Of a DNA stretch of 33,850 bases, positions 1 through 8,615 are shown one piece after another; position 1 is the first letter of the stretch; each line of letters starts with the position of its first letter. This DNA is from an uncultured Selenomonadaceae bacterium. GTDB lineage: Bacteria; Bacillota; Negativicutes; Selenomonadales; Selenomonadaceae. The notes beneath the pieces were generated by a model, which was not told where the DNA came from, searched no databases, and worked only from the letters and a program-made list of their open reading frames with translations. The stretch lies in contig CAJOIA010000029.1 of assembly GCA_905234505.1 (NCBI GenBank), positions 1-33,850 on the forward strand. The letters run 5' to 3'. The translations under genes were made by a program, and so were the position numbers.

Positions 1-120
1 CAAGAGTTTCAAATTCCGCTCCTTGATTATGCAAATTTGTTTACCAATTCTATCGTACGCTAATTTGACACTCGGCTTCAAAATGTCAATCGTCTCATAA
101 ATATTATCTAGCGGATTCAC
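1..120 (-). CDS. Protein kinase-like N-lobe, partial (runs off the window edge)
   Basis: Reading leftwards from a GTG at 120, the frame stays open to the window edge, giving 40 residues that begin V-N-P-L-D-N-I-Y-E. The pattern LAYDRIGKQICIIKER resembles strands 2 and 3 of a protein kinase N-lobe, with IIK in place of the VAIK lysine motif, but no glycine-rich loop is visible before it. An AAAGGA ribosome-binding site lies about 12 bases upstream. From memory, XRE proteins like the neighbouring one are found beside kinase-like genes in Firmicutes, which supports the reading. The two genes are divergent with only 44 bases between them. Only the N-terminus is seen, so catalytic activity cannot be judged, and the start could be wrong. 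Confidence 0.5.
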   Translation of the reverse strand, partial: MNPLDNIYETIDILKPSVKLAYDRIGKQICIIKERNLKLL

Positions 121-164
121 TGCATTGGCGCATCCTTTCTAAAAATAAAGTTGGAGGTATCACT

Positions 165-590
165 ATGAAGGAAAAAGACACTGGCGAACTTTTTAATGAA
201 TTGAAGACCGACCCTGATGTTAAAAATTTTATCAAAAGCAACAAATCAGAATTTACCAAGCCATTCAACGAATATTTAAGTGAACTTATGTGCGAAAGAA
301 ATTTGACGTGTAGCGATATTGCCTTTAAAATGCGGCTGGACCTCAGCTATATTGATCATATTTTTTCCGGCACGAAGGGCATTTCTCGCAAAAGATTGAT
401 AGGTATTACTCGCGTTTTGAATTTGGATTTGGAACAAACTCAATATCTTTTGCGATATGGCGGCTATGCGATTCTCTATCCAAGAAATTCTTGGGACGCC
501 GTGATTATTTCGGCAATTGAACACAATATGACTTTTCTTGATATGAATGAATATCTTCAAAAGCTCGGCGAAACTCCGATTGTTAAATGA
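165..590 (+). CDS. XRE-like helix-turn-helix protein
   Basis: A 141-residue protein. Residues about 35-90 read as a Cro/C1-type helix-turn-helix (LTCSDIAFKMRLDLSYIDHI, then a recognition-like segment around SGTKGISRKRL). The C-terminal part (TQYLLRYGGYAILYPRNSWD and the following NEYLQKLGETP) is typical of an XRE subfamily in Firmicutes that, as I recall it, is often paired with an atypical protein kinase. The start is well supported by TTGGAGG about 8 bases upstream. It probably binds DNA, or acts as the cytoplasmic partner of the divergent kinase-like gene. Its target is unknown. The gene ends convergently with the HEPN/STAND operon. Confidence 0.8.
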   Translation: MKEKDTGELFNELKTDPDVKNFIKSNKSEFTKPFNEYLSELMCERNLTCSDIAFKMRLDLSYIDHIFSGTKGISRKRLIGITRVLNLDLEQTQYLLRYGGYAILYPRNSWDAVIISAIEHNMTFLDMNEYLQKLGETPIVK

Positions 591-599
591 GTTTAACAT

Positions 600-630
600 A
601 AAAAAATCCCGCCGTGTTGTTACAGCAGGA
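600..630 (-). terminator. Intrinsic terminator of the STAND/HEPN operon
   Basis: On the minus strand TCCTGC pairs with GCGGGA (6 bp including one T-G wobble, 12-base loop) and is followed by seven T. On the plus strand the wobble becomes an A-C mismatch, so the hairpin is best for the minus-strand operon that ends at 679. Confidence 0.55.
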
Positions 631-639
631 CATTTTTTA

Positions 640-670
640 GGGGTTAGTGGGTAGGGGTTAGGGGCTAGGG
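640..670 (+). other. G-quadruplex-capable G-run tract
   Basis: Five runs of three or four G (640-643, 649-651, 654-657, 661-664, 668-670) are separated by loops of 2-5 bases, with a TTAGGGG-like periodicity. The tract lies between the convergent XRE and HEPN genes. The G-rich strand is the XRE coding strand, so the complementary transcript would be C-rich. This meets the usual G3+N1-7 pattern for a quadruplex; folding is not shown. Confidence 0.6.
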
Positions 671-678
671 TATGTTAA

Positions 679-1761
679 TCAGTCAGCAAATAAAAAAATT
701 TTTTCCATCTGATTTAAATCGATAATTTTTAAGTGCGAAAGGTCATTTCTGGCACTGTAGGCAAGTTCCAATTTTTCCCAGTCGCCATACTGGAATAGCA
801 TTTTTTTGCCGCCATAATAATGCAAATGCCTCAATTCCATGTCATAAGGGTCGTCAAGCGTTTTTCCAAATTCATCTGTCACGTGCATTATATTTTTCAG
901 CTTGTCGTAATTTTTTTCAATGAGTCGCCCGCGAATTTGCTCCAATATCGACAATAAAAATTGCGTCTGACATTCCCACACTGCGCGATTAAAAATTTTT
1001 TCGTCGAAATGCGGCAGGACAGTTTTAACAAATTCTAATCCATGCGTGTATAATTCGGTCTTCGCGAAATTTTTTGCTAGTATTGCCGATTGTCCCGAAA
1101 GTTTCGCCGCCAATGTCGAAGTATAGAGTTTACCCTGCGTTGTCAACCGCGTATTTTCAAGCAAATTCAGCGCGAAAAATTGTATATCGTACGGCGTTAA
1201 ATAATCGGAAAGGCGCGTTAAACTCGGCGGAGGATTTTCTTCATTCGTCACAAAAATTAATGAGCTACCCATATTCGCGGTATTCTTGTTAAAATCTGTA
1301 ACAGCGGTTGTAAGCCAGTCGAATTTATTTTTCAGCAAAACTATAATGACGTAGCCATTCAGCGAATTTTGCCGCGCCAAATCAATCATCGGCGAATCTT
1401 CATTAAAATCGCGCAGAAAATCCGGCGCAAATTTTTCCGTTAACGCGTCAACAAAATCTTCAACATCAGCCTTGCCGCCATATTCAAAAATCTCAACCAA
1501 CAATGAAACATGCCGCCGCTGAATTTTTTCCCGCAGAATCTGAATAAAGCCCGCCGTGTCAATTTCCGGCAAATGAGTTGCAACTGCGCAATGTTTATCA
1601 ACCGCGTCAATCGCCACTTTCATAAAACGCCGCGCGCCTGGTACTGTTCGCCACCATGAATCTAAATCGTCGCTGTCAAGCTCTTGCAACCGGCTGAAGT
1701 CTATCTTTTTTTCTGAAATTGTATATGAATTTGTTAGTGATATCCTTGAATTTTTTGCCAT
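679..1761 (-). CDS. HEPN-like putative RNase effector, partner of the STAND ATPase
   Basis: A 360-residue soluble protein with no signal peptide or membrane segment, 13 bases downstream of the giant ATPase gene and so in its operon. The start has GAGGT upstream. The C-terminus carries ARNDLSH (R338, H343), matching the R-x4-H signature with N after the arginine that marks HEPN ribonucleases. It sits in a helical region that ends the protein, which is a usual place for the motif. The N-terminal half has a WWRTVPGARRF segment (36-46) and alternating hydrophobic stretches that I cannot assign. HEPN domains paired with STAND NTPases are a known toxin/sensor arrangement in bacterial conflict systems, so a nuclease effector released on activation is the likely role. 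The HEPN call rests on one short motif and could be coincidental. Confidence 0.6.
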   Translation of the reverse strand: MAKNSRISLTNSYTISEKKIDFSRLQELDSDDLDSWWRTVPGARRFMKVAIDAVDKHCAVATHLPEIDTAGFIQILREKIQRRHVSLLVEIFEYGGKADVEDFVDALTEKFAPDFLRDFNEDSPMIDLARQNSLNGYVIIVLLKNKFDWLTTAVTDFNKNTANMGSSLIFVTNEENPPPSLTRLSDYLTPYDIQFFALNLLENTRLTTQGKLYTSTLAAKLSGQSAILAKNFAKTELYTHGLEFVKTVLPHFDEKIFNRAVWECQTQFLLSILEQIRGRLIEKNYDKLKNIMHVTDEFGKTLDDPYDMELRHLHYYGGKKMLFQYGDWEKLELAYSARNDLSHLKIIDLNQMEKIFLFAD

Positions 1762-1774
1762 TTAAATTACCTCG

Positions 1775-4700
1775 TCATTCGGCATTCAGTCCGTACGAAT
1801 CCAGCTTTTCATTGACTTCAGCTTCCGTGCCCATCATATGCCAAAAAGCGTAGCGATTAAATTCAAATTTGCCGTCGACGCGGCGCAAAAGATTAAGCGC
1901 GACCATTTCGTCAAGCAAGCTCAAAAGTTCCGCGTCAGTAAGTTTGGTAATTTTATCAACGCCGCACATCACGCAATTATCTCTGATTTTTGAAACATCC
2001 ACGCTCACCGGACGATTATTCTCGTAATATTCCATTGCGATTGACAACGCTAAAATTTCATAGTAATTGTCATTGTCCAGCGTCAAAGTTTCCTGGAAGC
2101 GCGCGTTAATTTCTTTCTGAAAATCGTTGTTGCTGAGCATATTTTTCAAATAATCATCGTCCAGCGTGTACGGCGGATTTTTCGTCACGTTAAAATTCTG
2201 TTTCGTGTAATTATTTCCGACAGCGTCAACCAACATATTGCAATAATACTGAATCAAGCCAGGATAATAATTCGTGCGGCTGAAAATGGCGCTAATCAAA
2301 CTGTCGTCAGATACGCTGAAGCCAAGATAGCTCATCGGCTTAACGAGCAATTCCATTGCGTCGGACGGGCGGAAAGGCAAAACTGAAATGTGGCTAAGAT
2401 TGCCAAAACTAGAATTTTGTTCAAAGCGGATAACTTTATGCACGCCCGCCAGAACAAATTTAAATTGCCCGCTAAACGCCACAAGCAACTCGCGCAGAAC
2501 ATTTATTGCACTTTCAGAATCGGGGCTACTCAAAAATGTATCGCTTTCGTCGAAGAGCAGGAAAAGTTTTTTGGGTTTAGCAATGCCGCGAAGTTGCCCA
2601 TTCAAAAGTTTGTGCATTTCGAAAGAAAATTCCTGCCAAGTTTCGACCTCGCCAATAAGTTTAGCCGAGGTAAGCTCCAGAACAATTTTTTTCAGCGTTT
2701 CAGTTGTGTTATAGCCCTTCAAATCGATAAAAAATGCGTAATTCAACTGCGCGGGATTGTGCTCAAGACTTCTAACTTGCCTGAGGAGCGCAGATTTACC
2801 AAGTTGCCGCCCGCCATAAACAAAAACCGGACCGGACATATCGCGAATTTTATCAAGTTCCTCAGAGCGCCCAATAAACATTTCCGGAGCAACAACGCCC
2901 TTGCCTTTGGAAGTGTAAGGCTGAACACGCGCGAAAGGTAAAGCTACCTGCAGCATTTTTTTACCGCGATTCGCTTCGTCAAAGCGCGTCAAATACAGCA
3001 TCATAACTTTATCAATCACGATAATATTTTTCAAATTAGCGTCGGTTTTAATGGATTTGGCAAGACTGCGGCGCACCGGCAAAGTCATTGCGTGATCCAT
3101 AAAACAAATTGTGCCGCGCTCGGAAGTCATATCGCCCAAAACTTTAGCAATGTTGTCAGCAGAATCACGATTTGCGCCAAGATAAATAATTTCAAGCCCC
3201 TTAGTAAAGCGCTCCGTGCCGAAAATTGCGAAAGGGTGCGGATAACTATTTCGGGTTTTAACAGGCTCAGGGAAATTGACTGTGTAAGATTTTTGGTTAA
3301 TGGCGTCCATATTTTGCGCGGTAATTTCGCCGCCAGTAAAGCCAAGATGATTCAGCAAATCGATAATTGATCCTCGAATAGCGGGATTTTGTCCAGAATG
3401 AATACCCTGCCACGCGCGCGCAAATTCCAACGCATTTTGAGTTTCGCGGTTAAGTCGATTAATATTACTGCCGACGTGAGCGCGTTGACGATAAGCGCCG
3501 TCAATTGAGCCATTGGCACTTTGAATAGCGCGCAAAAGTCCCTCATATTCGACAAGAAAATCTTTCAGCGTGCGTAAATCGGTGCCGGTAACGTCAAGCT
3601 CTGTCAAAAGGCTAATGCCTTCAGTTTCAAGGCGATTCATATAATCTTCGGCGACAGTCAAATTCATAAGCTCGATTTGGCGGCGTACATTTTCCAAAAC
3701 AGGGTAGCGCGTTTCAAGCTTTTCGTCGTCATTAAGCGTAGTTTTAAGATTTTCTTCAAGTTTTTCAAGGCGTTTAATCAAGGCGTTTTTCTGCGGCAAT
3801 GACGCCTGATTAATCGAATCATAGCAAGCATTTATAAAGCGCTGGAAAAGTCCGGCGTTTTTAGTTTCGTTAAAATGCTCTTTCGCTCTGACAACCGCGT
3901 TAATGTAGGCGTCAATTTTTTCTTGGTCGGTAATGCGTGAATAATTGCGCGCCAGTTCCAAATCATTCAGAAAATCGTTATAAATGCGCTCAATCTGCTT
4001 GTCAATTTGGCGTTCAAGTCCCGCGATTTTTCGGTTAATATCCTCTTCAGAAATTTTGAGCTGCGGCAGAAAATGTTTAGCTAAATCCTGCAAAATTCCG
4101 CAGTCATAATTTTTCAGCGCCGCTTCATACGCCGCCTTTAAATTTTCTTCAAAAGTTTTATCGCGCAGACTTTCTTCAAATTCAGCCGTGCGACTTTTCA
4201 ACGAAAATTCTTCAACGCCGAAAGATTCCATAACCGGCAAATCATTTTCCAGTTCAATGTAACGCGCGCCAAGCAAACATTCATTGTAATTCAGCGCGAC
4301 ATTTTCGCCACTGAGCCGATCAATCAAATTATCCACAAACGCGCGGAAAACTAATTGTCCGAGATTTGCCCGCTTATCCATTCGCGAAATTTGCTTTTTG
4401 AGGTCATTTAAAATATCAAGAGCCTTATCAACCGGCGCGCTTTGTTTGTCATTAACGCTGAAAACTCCAAGATTTTTTTTCGCGTGTACGTAACTTAAAA
4501 GAGTTATCAAAAGTTGCGCCATTATCGTTGTAGCTTTTTTGCGATTTGGACCTTGAAATGGTTCGTGTTTGCGACGCACAAGCTGAACATTCGGATTATC
4601 CCAAACATAATCAAGAAATTCACCAATTTTATCTTCTGAAAAGAGCTCGGCTTTAATTGCGGCGTTGCTGTTATTTACAATTTCGCGCAGGTCAACTTCT

Positions 4701-7180
4701 TCAAAGCGGCAGCAGAAATCTAAAATCTCGTCGATTGTAAAATTTTCCACGTCAAGATATTTTCGCGCTAAACCGGTATTTTTAAAAATCTGCTGAATGA
4801 CGTCACGAACGCGGCGGTGATTGACATCCGAGCGCAAAAAATTATCAATAACATTTTTCATTGATTCGATCTGCGCGAGTACCGTGTCAAATTTATTCTC
4901 GCCGCTTCTGCCGTCCTCATTCAAACAATCGGCAAAAGCGCGATGAGTTTTTTCAGTGAAAATATTAAACAAGCTGATTAAATTTTTTGCAGCGGGACAA
5001 GCCTTCAAAGCGGTATTAGCTTTATCGTCGTTAATTTGTTTCCAGAGCTTTTGAAGTTGATAGCTGGTTGGATTAATAGGCGCAAAGAAATTTTTAATAG
5101 ACGCGGCAAGATTTAAATAGTCGAAAGAATTACCAAGATTCGCTTTGGGAATTTCCGCGCCGCCCGCCCAAAAACTAAATGTATCAAAACTATGCAAATT
5201 GCTAACTGTAAGCGGGTCGTCAAGAATAAAGCCAATTTCTTTCGTGAGATATTCAGCCGCTAATTCGCTATCATCCTCATTAGCAAAATAATCTTTCAAC
5301 GCGTGCAGTGCCAACATACCGCGACCATTTGCGCTGATTTTAAACAAATTCACCACGCTAGACAAAATATCCGCCGTGACAATATCATCATTGGAAGTTT
5401 TTTCGGGTTCAATAACCGGCTCGGGTTCGAATTTAATTTCGGGTATCGGCTCAGGCGCAGGTTCAATTACAACTTCCGGCTCAGTTTCAATGAAATTTTT
5501 AGGTTGGCTCTCGATTTCAACTTCAGTTTCTTCAAAGCCAGGCAGCGTCATTTTGCCTTCTGCGCGATTAACGAAAATATCATCAACGTCATCAATTTTT
5601 TCAAATTCCACTTTGGATTTAGTATTTATGGGATTAGTTTTAGGCGGCGGAGTAAATTTTGGCTTTTCAAAAGGTACGGCAATTTCGCAAATATCTTTCC
5701 ATTCGTCTAAATCAAGTTCATTGCCATCTTGATCTAAAAGACCATCCCAAGTCAGCATAAAGAATTTGATTTTCTTGAAATCTGATGTGTCAAAAAGTTT
5801 TACCCACGCTAAATCTTTTTCAGAGAGTGCAAATAAAAAGACTGCCTTTAATTTGGCAGGCGCTTCCATTTCATGTTTGATTAAAAGTCTGAAACGCGCC
5901 ACTTGATACGCCCAATTTTCACCAAGCAAAATCAGCGAAAACATTAAAATTACGTTGATTGAAGCGTCTTTGCCGAGCATAAGCGCGCGTGCCGCCGGTA
6001 CAGTTGGATTGTAATTGAATTTAATCTTAAGGTCGCCTTTAAGCCGCGCTTCCGACATCAACATAATCGAAAATTGCAAAGAGCTTACCATTTCAGCAAA
6101 ATAATCTTCACTGGGCGAAGGCGGCTGAGTATGCGTAAATGAGCGAATGCAAAGGTCTAATCCAAAATCATTAAGAAAATAAAATTCGCGCCCGCGCCAA
6201 GTGATTTTGTCAACAATACCCCAGCTGAAAAGTTTGCTAAAAATGCGGGGAACAAGCGCGGCAATTTTTTTAGTAAGTTTGCCAGAAACTAAAATATCTT
6301 TCGGGTCGTCGCTAAAAAATATCCTGGTCTTAATTAAAACTTTGAAAATCGGCATTGGGTCAACCGCGTCAAAAAGTTCATGAACTCTGTTATTGAAAGC
6401 TTTGATGGTGAGTTGCTTTTTAACAATCGCCCTGTCGATAACAAAATTTTTTTCGTCAACAAGAACAAGAGAATAATCCAAATCAAGTTTTTCCGCTTTG
6501 CGAAGCACGGCAACCACTCTCTGTTTGGTCGGCTCGGTAGAAATTTTGTCCTTTGTTTCAGAAGCCGGCGTTTCTTCAACTTCCTCAAATTCAACCGGCT
6601 CAGGAAAATGCAAAATGTGACTGGTAAGAATCATACCGATTAGCGGATTGTCAGGAAAACTGGCGGCGATTTTCAAAAATTCATTGGACGAAAAACCTTC
6701 CGCGTTGTCAATAATTTCAACCAACAAAATAAATCTCTCGGCTTGCTTGTCGAATTGCGCGGCGTCGAATTTGTCAGCGCGGTTTCTAAGGTGTTCAGCT
6801 TGCTTTTTAACTCGCGTCACAGCATCCAAAATCGCTTGATCTTCAGAATCCACAACTAAAGTGGAAATTCGCGCAAGAGTACTGTTAATTTCGTCGCGTT
6901 TACAATTTTGCTCCAATACACTAAGACTTTTGTCAATCTGCTCAAGTTTTCTGGAATTTGCAGCGCGCTTAAGCTGTTCAACACCAGCAAGCTTTTCTTG
7001 AACTTCCAAAATTTTCTTCAGAAGGAAATTTACTTCTTCTGAATCGGCGTCAATGAAAAAACCTTTGTCAATCGACGCGGCAATTTCAGATAGAATTGGG
7101 CGTAAATGACGTCGCGATTCTATCATTTGCCCAAATAAACCTCGAAGCTGATCAATCATTTCTGAGCTTAGATTATCCAT
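1775..7180 (-). CDS. Giant STAND-type P-loop ATPase (candidate sensor)
   Basis: A 1801-residue protein. The P-loop lies near residue 1455 (GGRQLGKSALL) and the Walker B near 1543 (LFLLFDESD), preceded by a typical FIGRSEEL entry motif and followed by GVH and a helical lid region. The C-terminal ~70 residues look like a winged helix (ELLSLLDEMVALNLLRRV). The N-terminal ~150 residues are coiled coil, an acidic Pro/Glu-rich linker lies around 550-640, and long coiled-coil stretches fill roughly 1000-1300. A start at ATG 7180 is supported by AAGGAGGG. STAND ATPases are oligomerising switches in immunity and signalling; the large, unfamiliar N-terminal 1400 residues would be the sensing part. No nuclease motif was recognised here, and the downstream HEPN-like protein is the likely effector. 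The operon stands alone, with the divergent 7354 gene upstream. Confidence 0.75.
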   Translation of the reverse strand: MDNLSSEMIDQLRGLFGQMIESRRHLRPILSEIAASIDKGFFIDADSEEVNFLLKKILEVQEKLAGVEQLKRAANSRKLEQIDKSLSVLEQNCKRDEINSTLARISTLVVDSEDQAILDAVTRVKKQAEHLRNRADKFDAAQFDKQAERFILLVEIIDNAEGFSSNEFLKIAASFPDNPLIGMILTSHILHFPEPVEFEEVEETPASETKDKISTEPTKQRVVAVLRKAEKLDLDYSLVLVDEKNFVIDRAIVKKQLTIKAFNNRVHELFDAVDPMPIFKVLIKTRIFFSDDPKDILVSGKLTKKIAALVPRIFSKLFSWGIVDKITWRGREFYFLNDFGLDLCIRSFTHTQPPSPSEDYFAEMVSSLQFSIMLMSEARLKGDLKIKFNYNPTVPAARALMLGKDASINVILMFSLILLGENWAYQVARFRLLIKHEMEAPAKLKAVFLFALSEKDLAWVKLFDTSDFKKIKFFMLTWDGLLDQDGNELDLDEWKDICEIAVPFEKPKFTPPPKTNPINTKSKVEFEKIDDVDDIFVNRAEGKMTLPGFEETEVEIESQPKNFIETEPEVVIEPAPEPIPEIKFEPEPVIEPEKTSNDDIVTADILSSVVNLFKISANGRGMLALHALKDYFANEDDSELAAEYLTKEIGFILDDPLTVSNLHSFDTFSFWAGGAEIPKANLGNSFDYLNLAASIKNFFAPINPTSYQLQKLWKQINDDKANTALKACPAAKNLISLFNIFTEKTHRAFADCLNEDGRSGENKFDTVLAQIESMKNVIDNFLRSDVNHRRVRDVIQQIFKNTGLARKYLDVENFTIDEILDFCCRFEEVDLREIVNNSNAAIKAELFSEDKIGEFLDYVWDNPNVQLVRRKHEPFQGPNRKKATTIMAQLLITLLSYVHAKKNLGVFSVNDKQSAPVDKALDILNDLKKQISRMDKRANLGQLVFRAFVDNLIDRLSGENVALNYNECLLGARYIELENDLPVMESFGVEEFSLKSRTAEFEESLRDKTFEENLKAAYEAALKNYDCGILQDLAKHFLPQLKISEEDINRKIAGLERQIDKQIERIYNDFLNDLELARNYSRITDQEKIDAYINAVVRAKEHFNETKNAGLFQRFINACYDSINQASLPQKNALIKRLEKLEENLKTTLNDDEKLETRYPVLENVRRQIELMNLTVAEDYMNRLETEGISLLTELDVTGTDLRTLKDFLVEYEGLLRAIQSANGSIDGAYRQRAHVGSNINRLNRETQNALEFARAWQGIHSGQNPAIRGSIIDLLNHLGFTGGEITAQNMDAINQKSYTVNFPEPVKTRNSYPHPFAIFGTERFTKGLEIIYLGANRDSADNIAKVLGDMTSERGTICFMDHAMTLPVRRSLAKSIKTDANLKNIIVIDKVMMLYLTRFDEANRGKKMLQVALPFARVQPYTSKGKGVVAPEMFIGRSEELDKIRDMSGPVFVYGGRQLGKSALLRQVRSLEHNPAQLNYAFFIDLKGYNTTETLKKIVLELTSAKLIGEVETWQEFSFEMHKLLNGQLRGIAKPKKLFLLFDESDTFLSSPDSESAINVLRELLVAFSGQFKFVLAGVHKVIRFEQNSSFGNLSHISVLPFRPSDAMELLVKPMSYLGFSVSDDSLISAIFSRTNYYPGLIQYYCNMLVDAVGNNYTKQNFNVTKNPPYTLDDDYLKNMLSNNDFQKEINARFQETLTLDNDNYYEILALSIAMEYYENNRPVSVDVSKIRDNCVMCGVDKITKLTDAELLSLLDEMVALNLLRRVDGKFEFNRYAFWHMMGTEAEVNEKLDSYGLNAE

Positions 7181-7276
7181 AGGAATCCCTCCTTAAAAAA
7201 ATTAATAATCTGCCTTAAAGCATTGCAAAGTAATTTGACGCCCGCTGAAAAAAATCCTGCCGCGCCCGCGTAAATC

Positions 7277-7326
7277 ACCTCACTTGATTTAAATTGCCAA
7301 TCGGTATATACTAGGTGAGGTATACC
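7277..7326 (+). promoter_or_regulatory. Promoter with nested inverted repeats
   Basis: A sigma70-type promoter, TTGATT (7284-7289), 17-base spacer, TATACT (7307-7312), lies before the 7354 gene. It is bracketed by ACCTCAC (7277-7283) and its complement GTGAGGT (7315-7321). A second repeat, GGTATA (7303-7308) and TATACC (7321-7326), overlaps the -10. Repeats across and just after the -10 are what an operator for a repressor would look like; the regulator is unknown. Confidence 0.5.
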
Positions 7327-7353
7327 AAAAAATTACTGGGAGGGATTTTATAA

Positions 7354-7731
7354 ATGAGGACAAACATTATTGACGACGACGAAGTGTATATTCCGGATAT
7401 TGGCGACACTGACGAGGAAATTGATATTCATGGACAATATCCGCGCTCAAATGTTGGAATTGCGCTTGGTTGGTCGCCTTTGGAACAACAAATGTTCGAT
7501 TTGCTGTTAATGAATCGTTTTGCGAAATATGACGGTGAAGTTATTGAAGAAAGCGCGAAGGCAATTATTCACTTGGTGAAAACTTTTCCATCGCACGAAA
7601 TTTCCCGCATTGCCGCTATTGCGCTCATGTCTTTTCAGCTTAGCGCAACAGAGGATAAAACTTTCGAGGACGAATATAATAAATACGTCGAATACATCAG
7701 AAAACATCCCGAAGACGCGGAAATTTATTAA
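7354..7731 (+). CDS. Acidic hypothetical protein
   Basis: A 125-residue protein that I do not recognise. The first 30 residues are very rich in Asp, Glu and Ile. Residues 40-100 look helical, including MFDLLLMNRFAKY and an Ala/Ile-rich ISRIAAIALMSF segment, and the tail is charged. There is no signal peptide. GGGAGGG precedes the ATG. It is divergent from the giant ATPase gene, with 173 bases between, and its stop lies in the ribosome-binding site of the rhamnose gene, so the two are probably co-transcribed. It could belong functionally to either neighbour. Confidence 0.7.
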   Translation: MRTNIIDDDEVYIPDIGDTDEEIDIHGQYPRSNVGIALGWSPLEQQMFDLLLMNRFAKYDGEVIEESAKAIIHLVKTFPSHEISRIAAIALMSFQLSATEDKTFEDEYNKYVEYIRKHPEDAEIY

Positions 7732-7749
7732 GAGGTGAACAAACCTAAT

Positions 7750-8601
7750 ATGATTTTGGTTACAGGAATTACCGGACAACTCGGTCACGACGTGATTAAG
7801 GAACTTGAGCGGCGCGGTGAAGATTTTATCGGCACAACCAGAAACGAAATTGATTTGACAACAGAGGAAGGCGCAAAAAGTTTTATTATAGAAAAAAAGC
7901 CGGACATAGTGATTCATTGCGCGGCTTATACCGCCGTTGACAAAGCAGAAGCAGAAGCTGAACTTGCTTTAACTGTCAATGGAATGGGCACGCGCCGCAT
8001 TGCTGAAGCTTGCCGCGAAATTGGCGCGAAAATGCTTTATATCAGTACCGATTATGTTTTTGGCGGCGAAGGATCGGAGCCTTACGAAATTAACGCTGAA
8101 AAAAATCCAATTAACATTTACGGCACAAGCAAACTTTTGGGCGAAAATTCGGTTGCGGCAATTCTGCGCGATTATTTTATAGTGAGAATAAGCTGGGTTT
8201 TCGGCGCTAATGGGAAAAATTTCGTCAAAACGATGCTGGAACTTGCTAAACGTCGCCGCAAACTTCAAATTGTCGACGATCAAATTGGTAGCCCGACATA
8301 TACAGCTGACCTTGCGCCGCTTTTGGTTGATATGATTCACAGCGATAAATACGGCATTTATCACGCCACGAACGAAGGCTTTTGCAGTTGGGCAGAATTT
8401 GCGGAAGAAATTTTTAAACAAATCGGCAAAAAGATTAACGTTGAAAAAATTCCCTCTGAAAATTATCCCACGCCCGCGAAACGTCCGTTAAATTCCAGAC
8501 TTAGTAAGAAAAGTTTGGACGACGCCGGTTTTAATCGCTTGCCAGATTGGCAGGACGCCGTCCGCAGATTTTTAATTGAGATTGACGGTATTAAAAAATA
8601 A
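7750..8601 (+). CDS. rfbD: dTDP-4-dehydrorhamnose reductase
   Basis: About 283 residues, the usual length. It catalyses the NAD(P)H-dependent last step of dTDP-L-rhamnose synthesis in the cytoplasm. The N-terminus has the Rossmann motif GITGQLG, then CAAYTAVDKAE, STDYVFGG and the catalytic YGTSK (Tyr/Lys). The C-terminus has the family's GSPTYTADLA and PLNSRL. I chose ATG 7750 rather than the in-frame GTG 7735, because the GTG lies inside the AGAGGTG ribosome-binding site. The other rhamnose genes (rfbA, B, C) are not in the window. Confidence 0.9.
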   Translation: MILVTGITGQLGHDVIKELERRGEDFIGTTRNEIDLTTEEGAKSFIIEKKPDIVIHCAAYTAVDKAEAEAELALTVNGMGTRRIAEACREIGAKMLYISTDYVFGGEGSEPYEINAEKNPINIYGTSKLLGENSVAAILRDYFIVRISWVFGANGKNFVKTMLELAKRRRKLQIVDDQIGSPTYTADLAPLLVDMIHSDKYGIYHATNEGFCSWAEFAEEIFKQIGKKINVEKIPSENYPTPAKRPLNSRLSKKSLDDAGFNRLPDWQDAVRRFLIEIDGIKK

Positions 8602-8615
8602 TTGGGGGGAAATTT

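Noticed and set aside
2390-2941. 183-codon plus-strand frame inside the giant ATPase gene
   Set aside because: It lies antisense to the conserved P-loop region, shows no recognisable domain or ribosome-binding site, and is explained as a shadow of the real gene.
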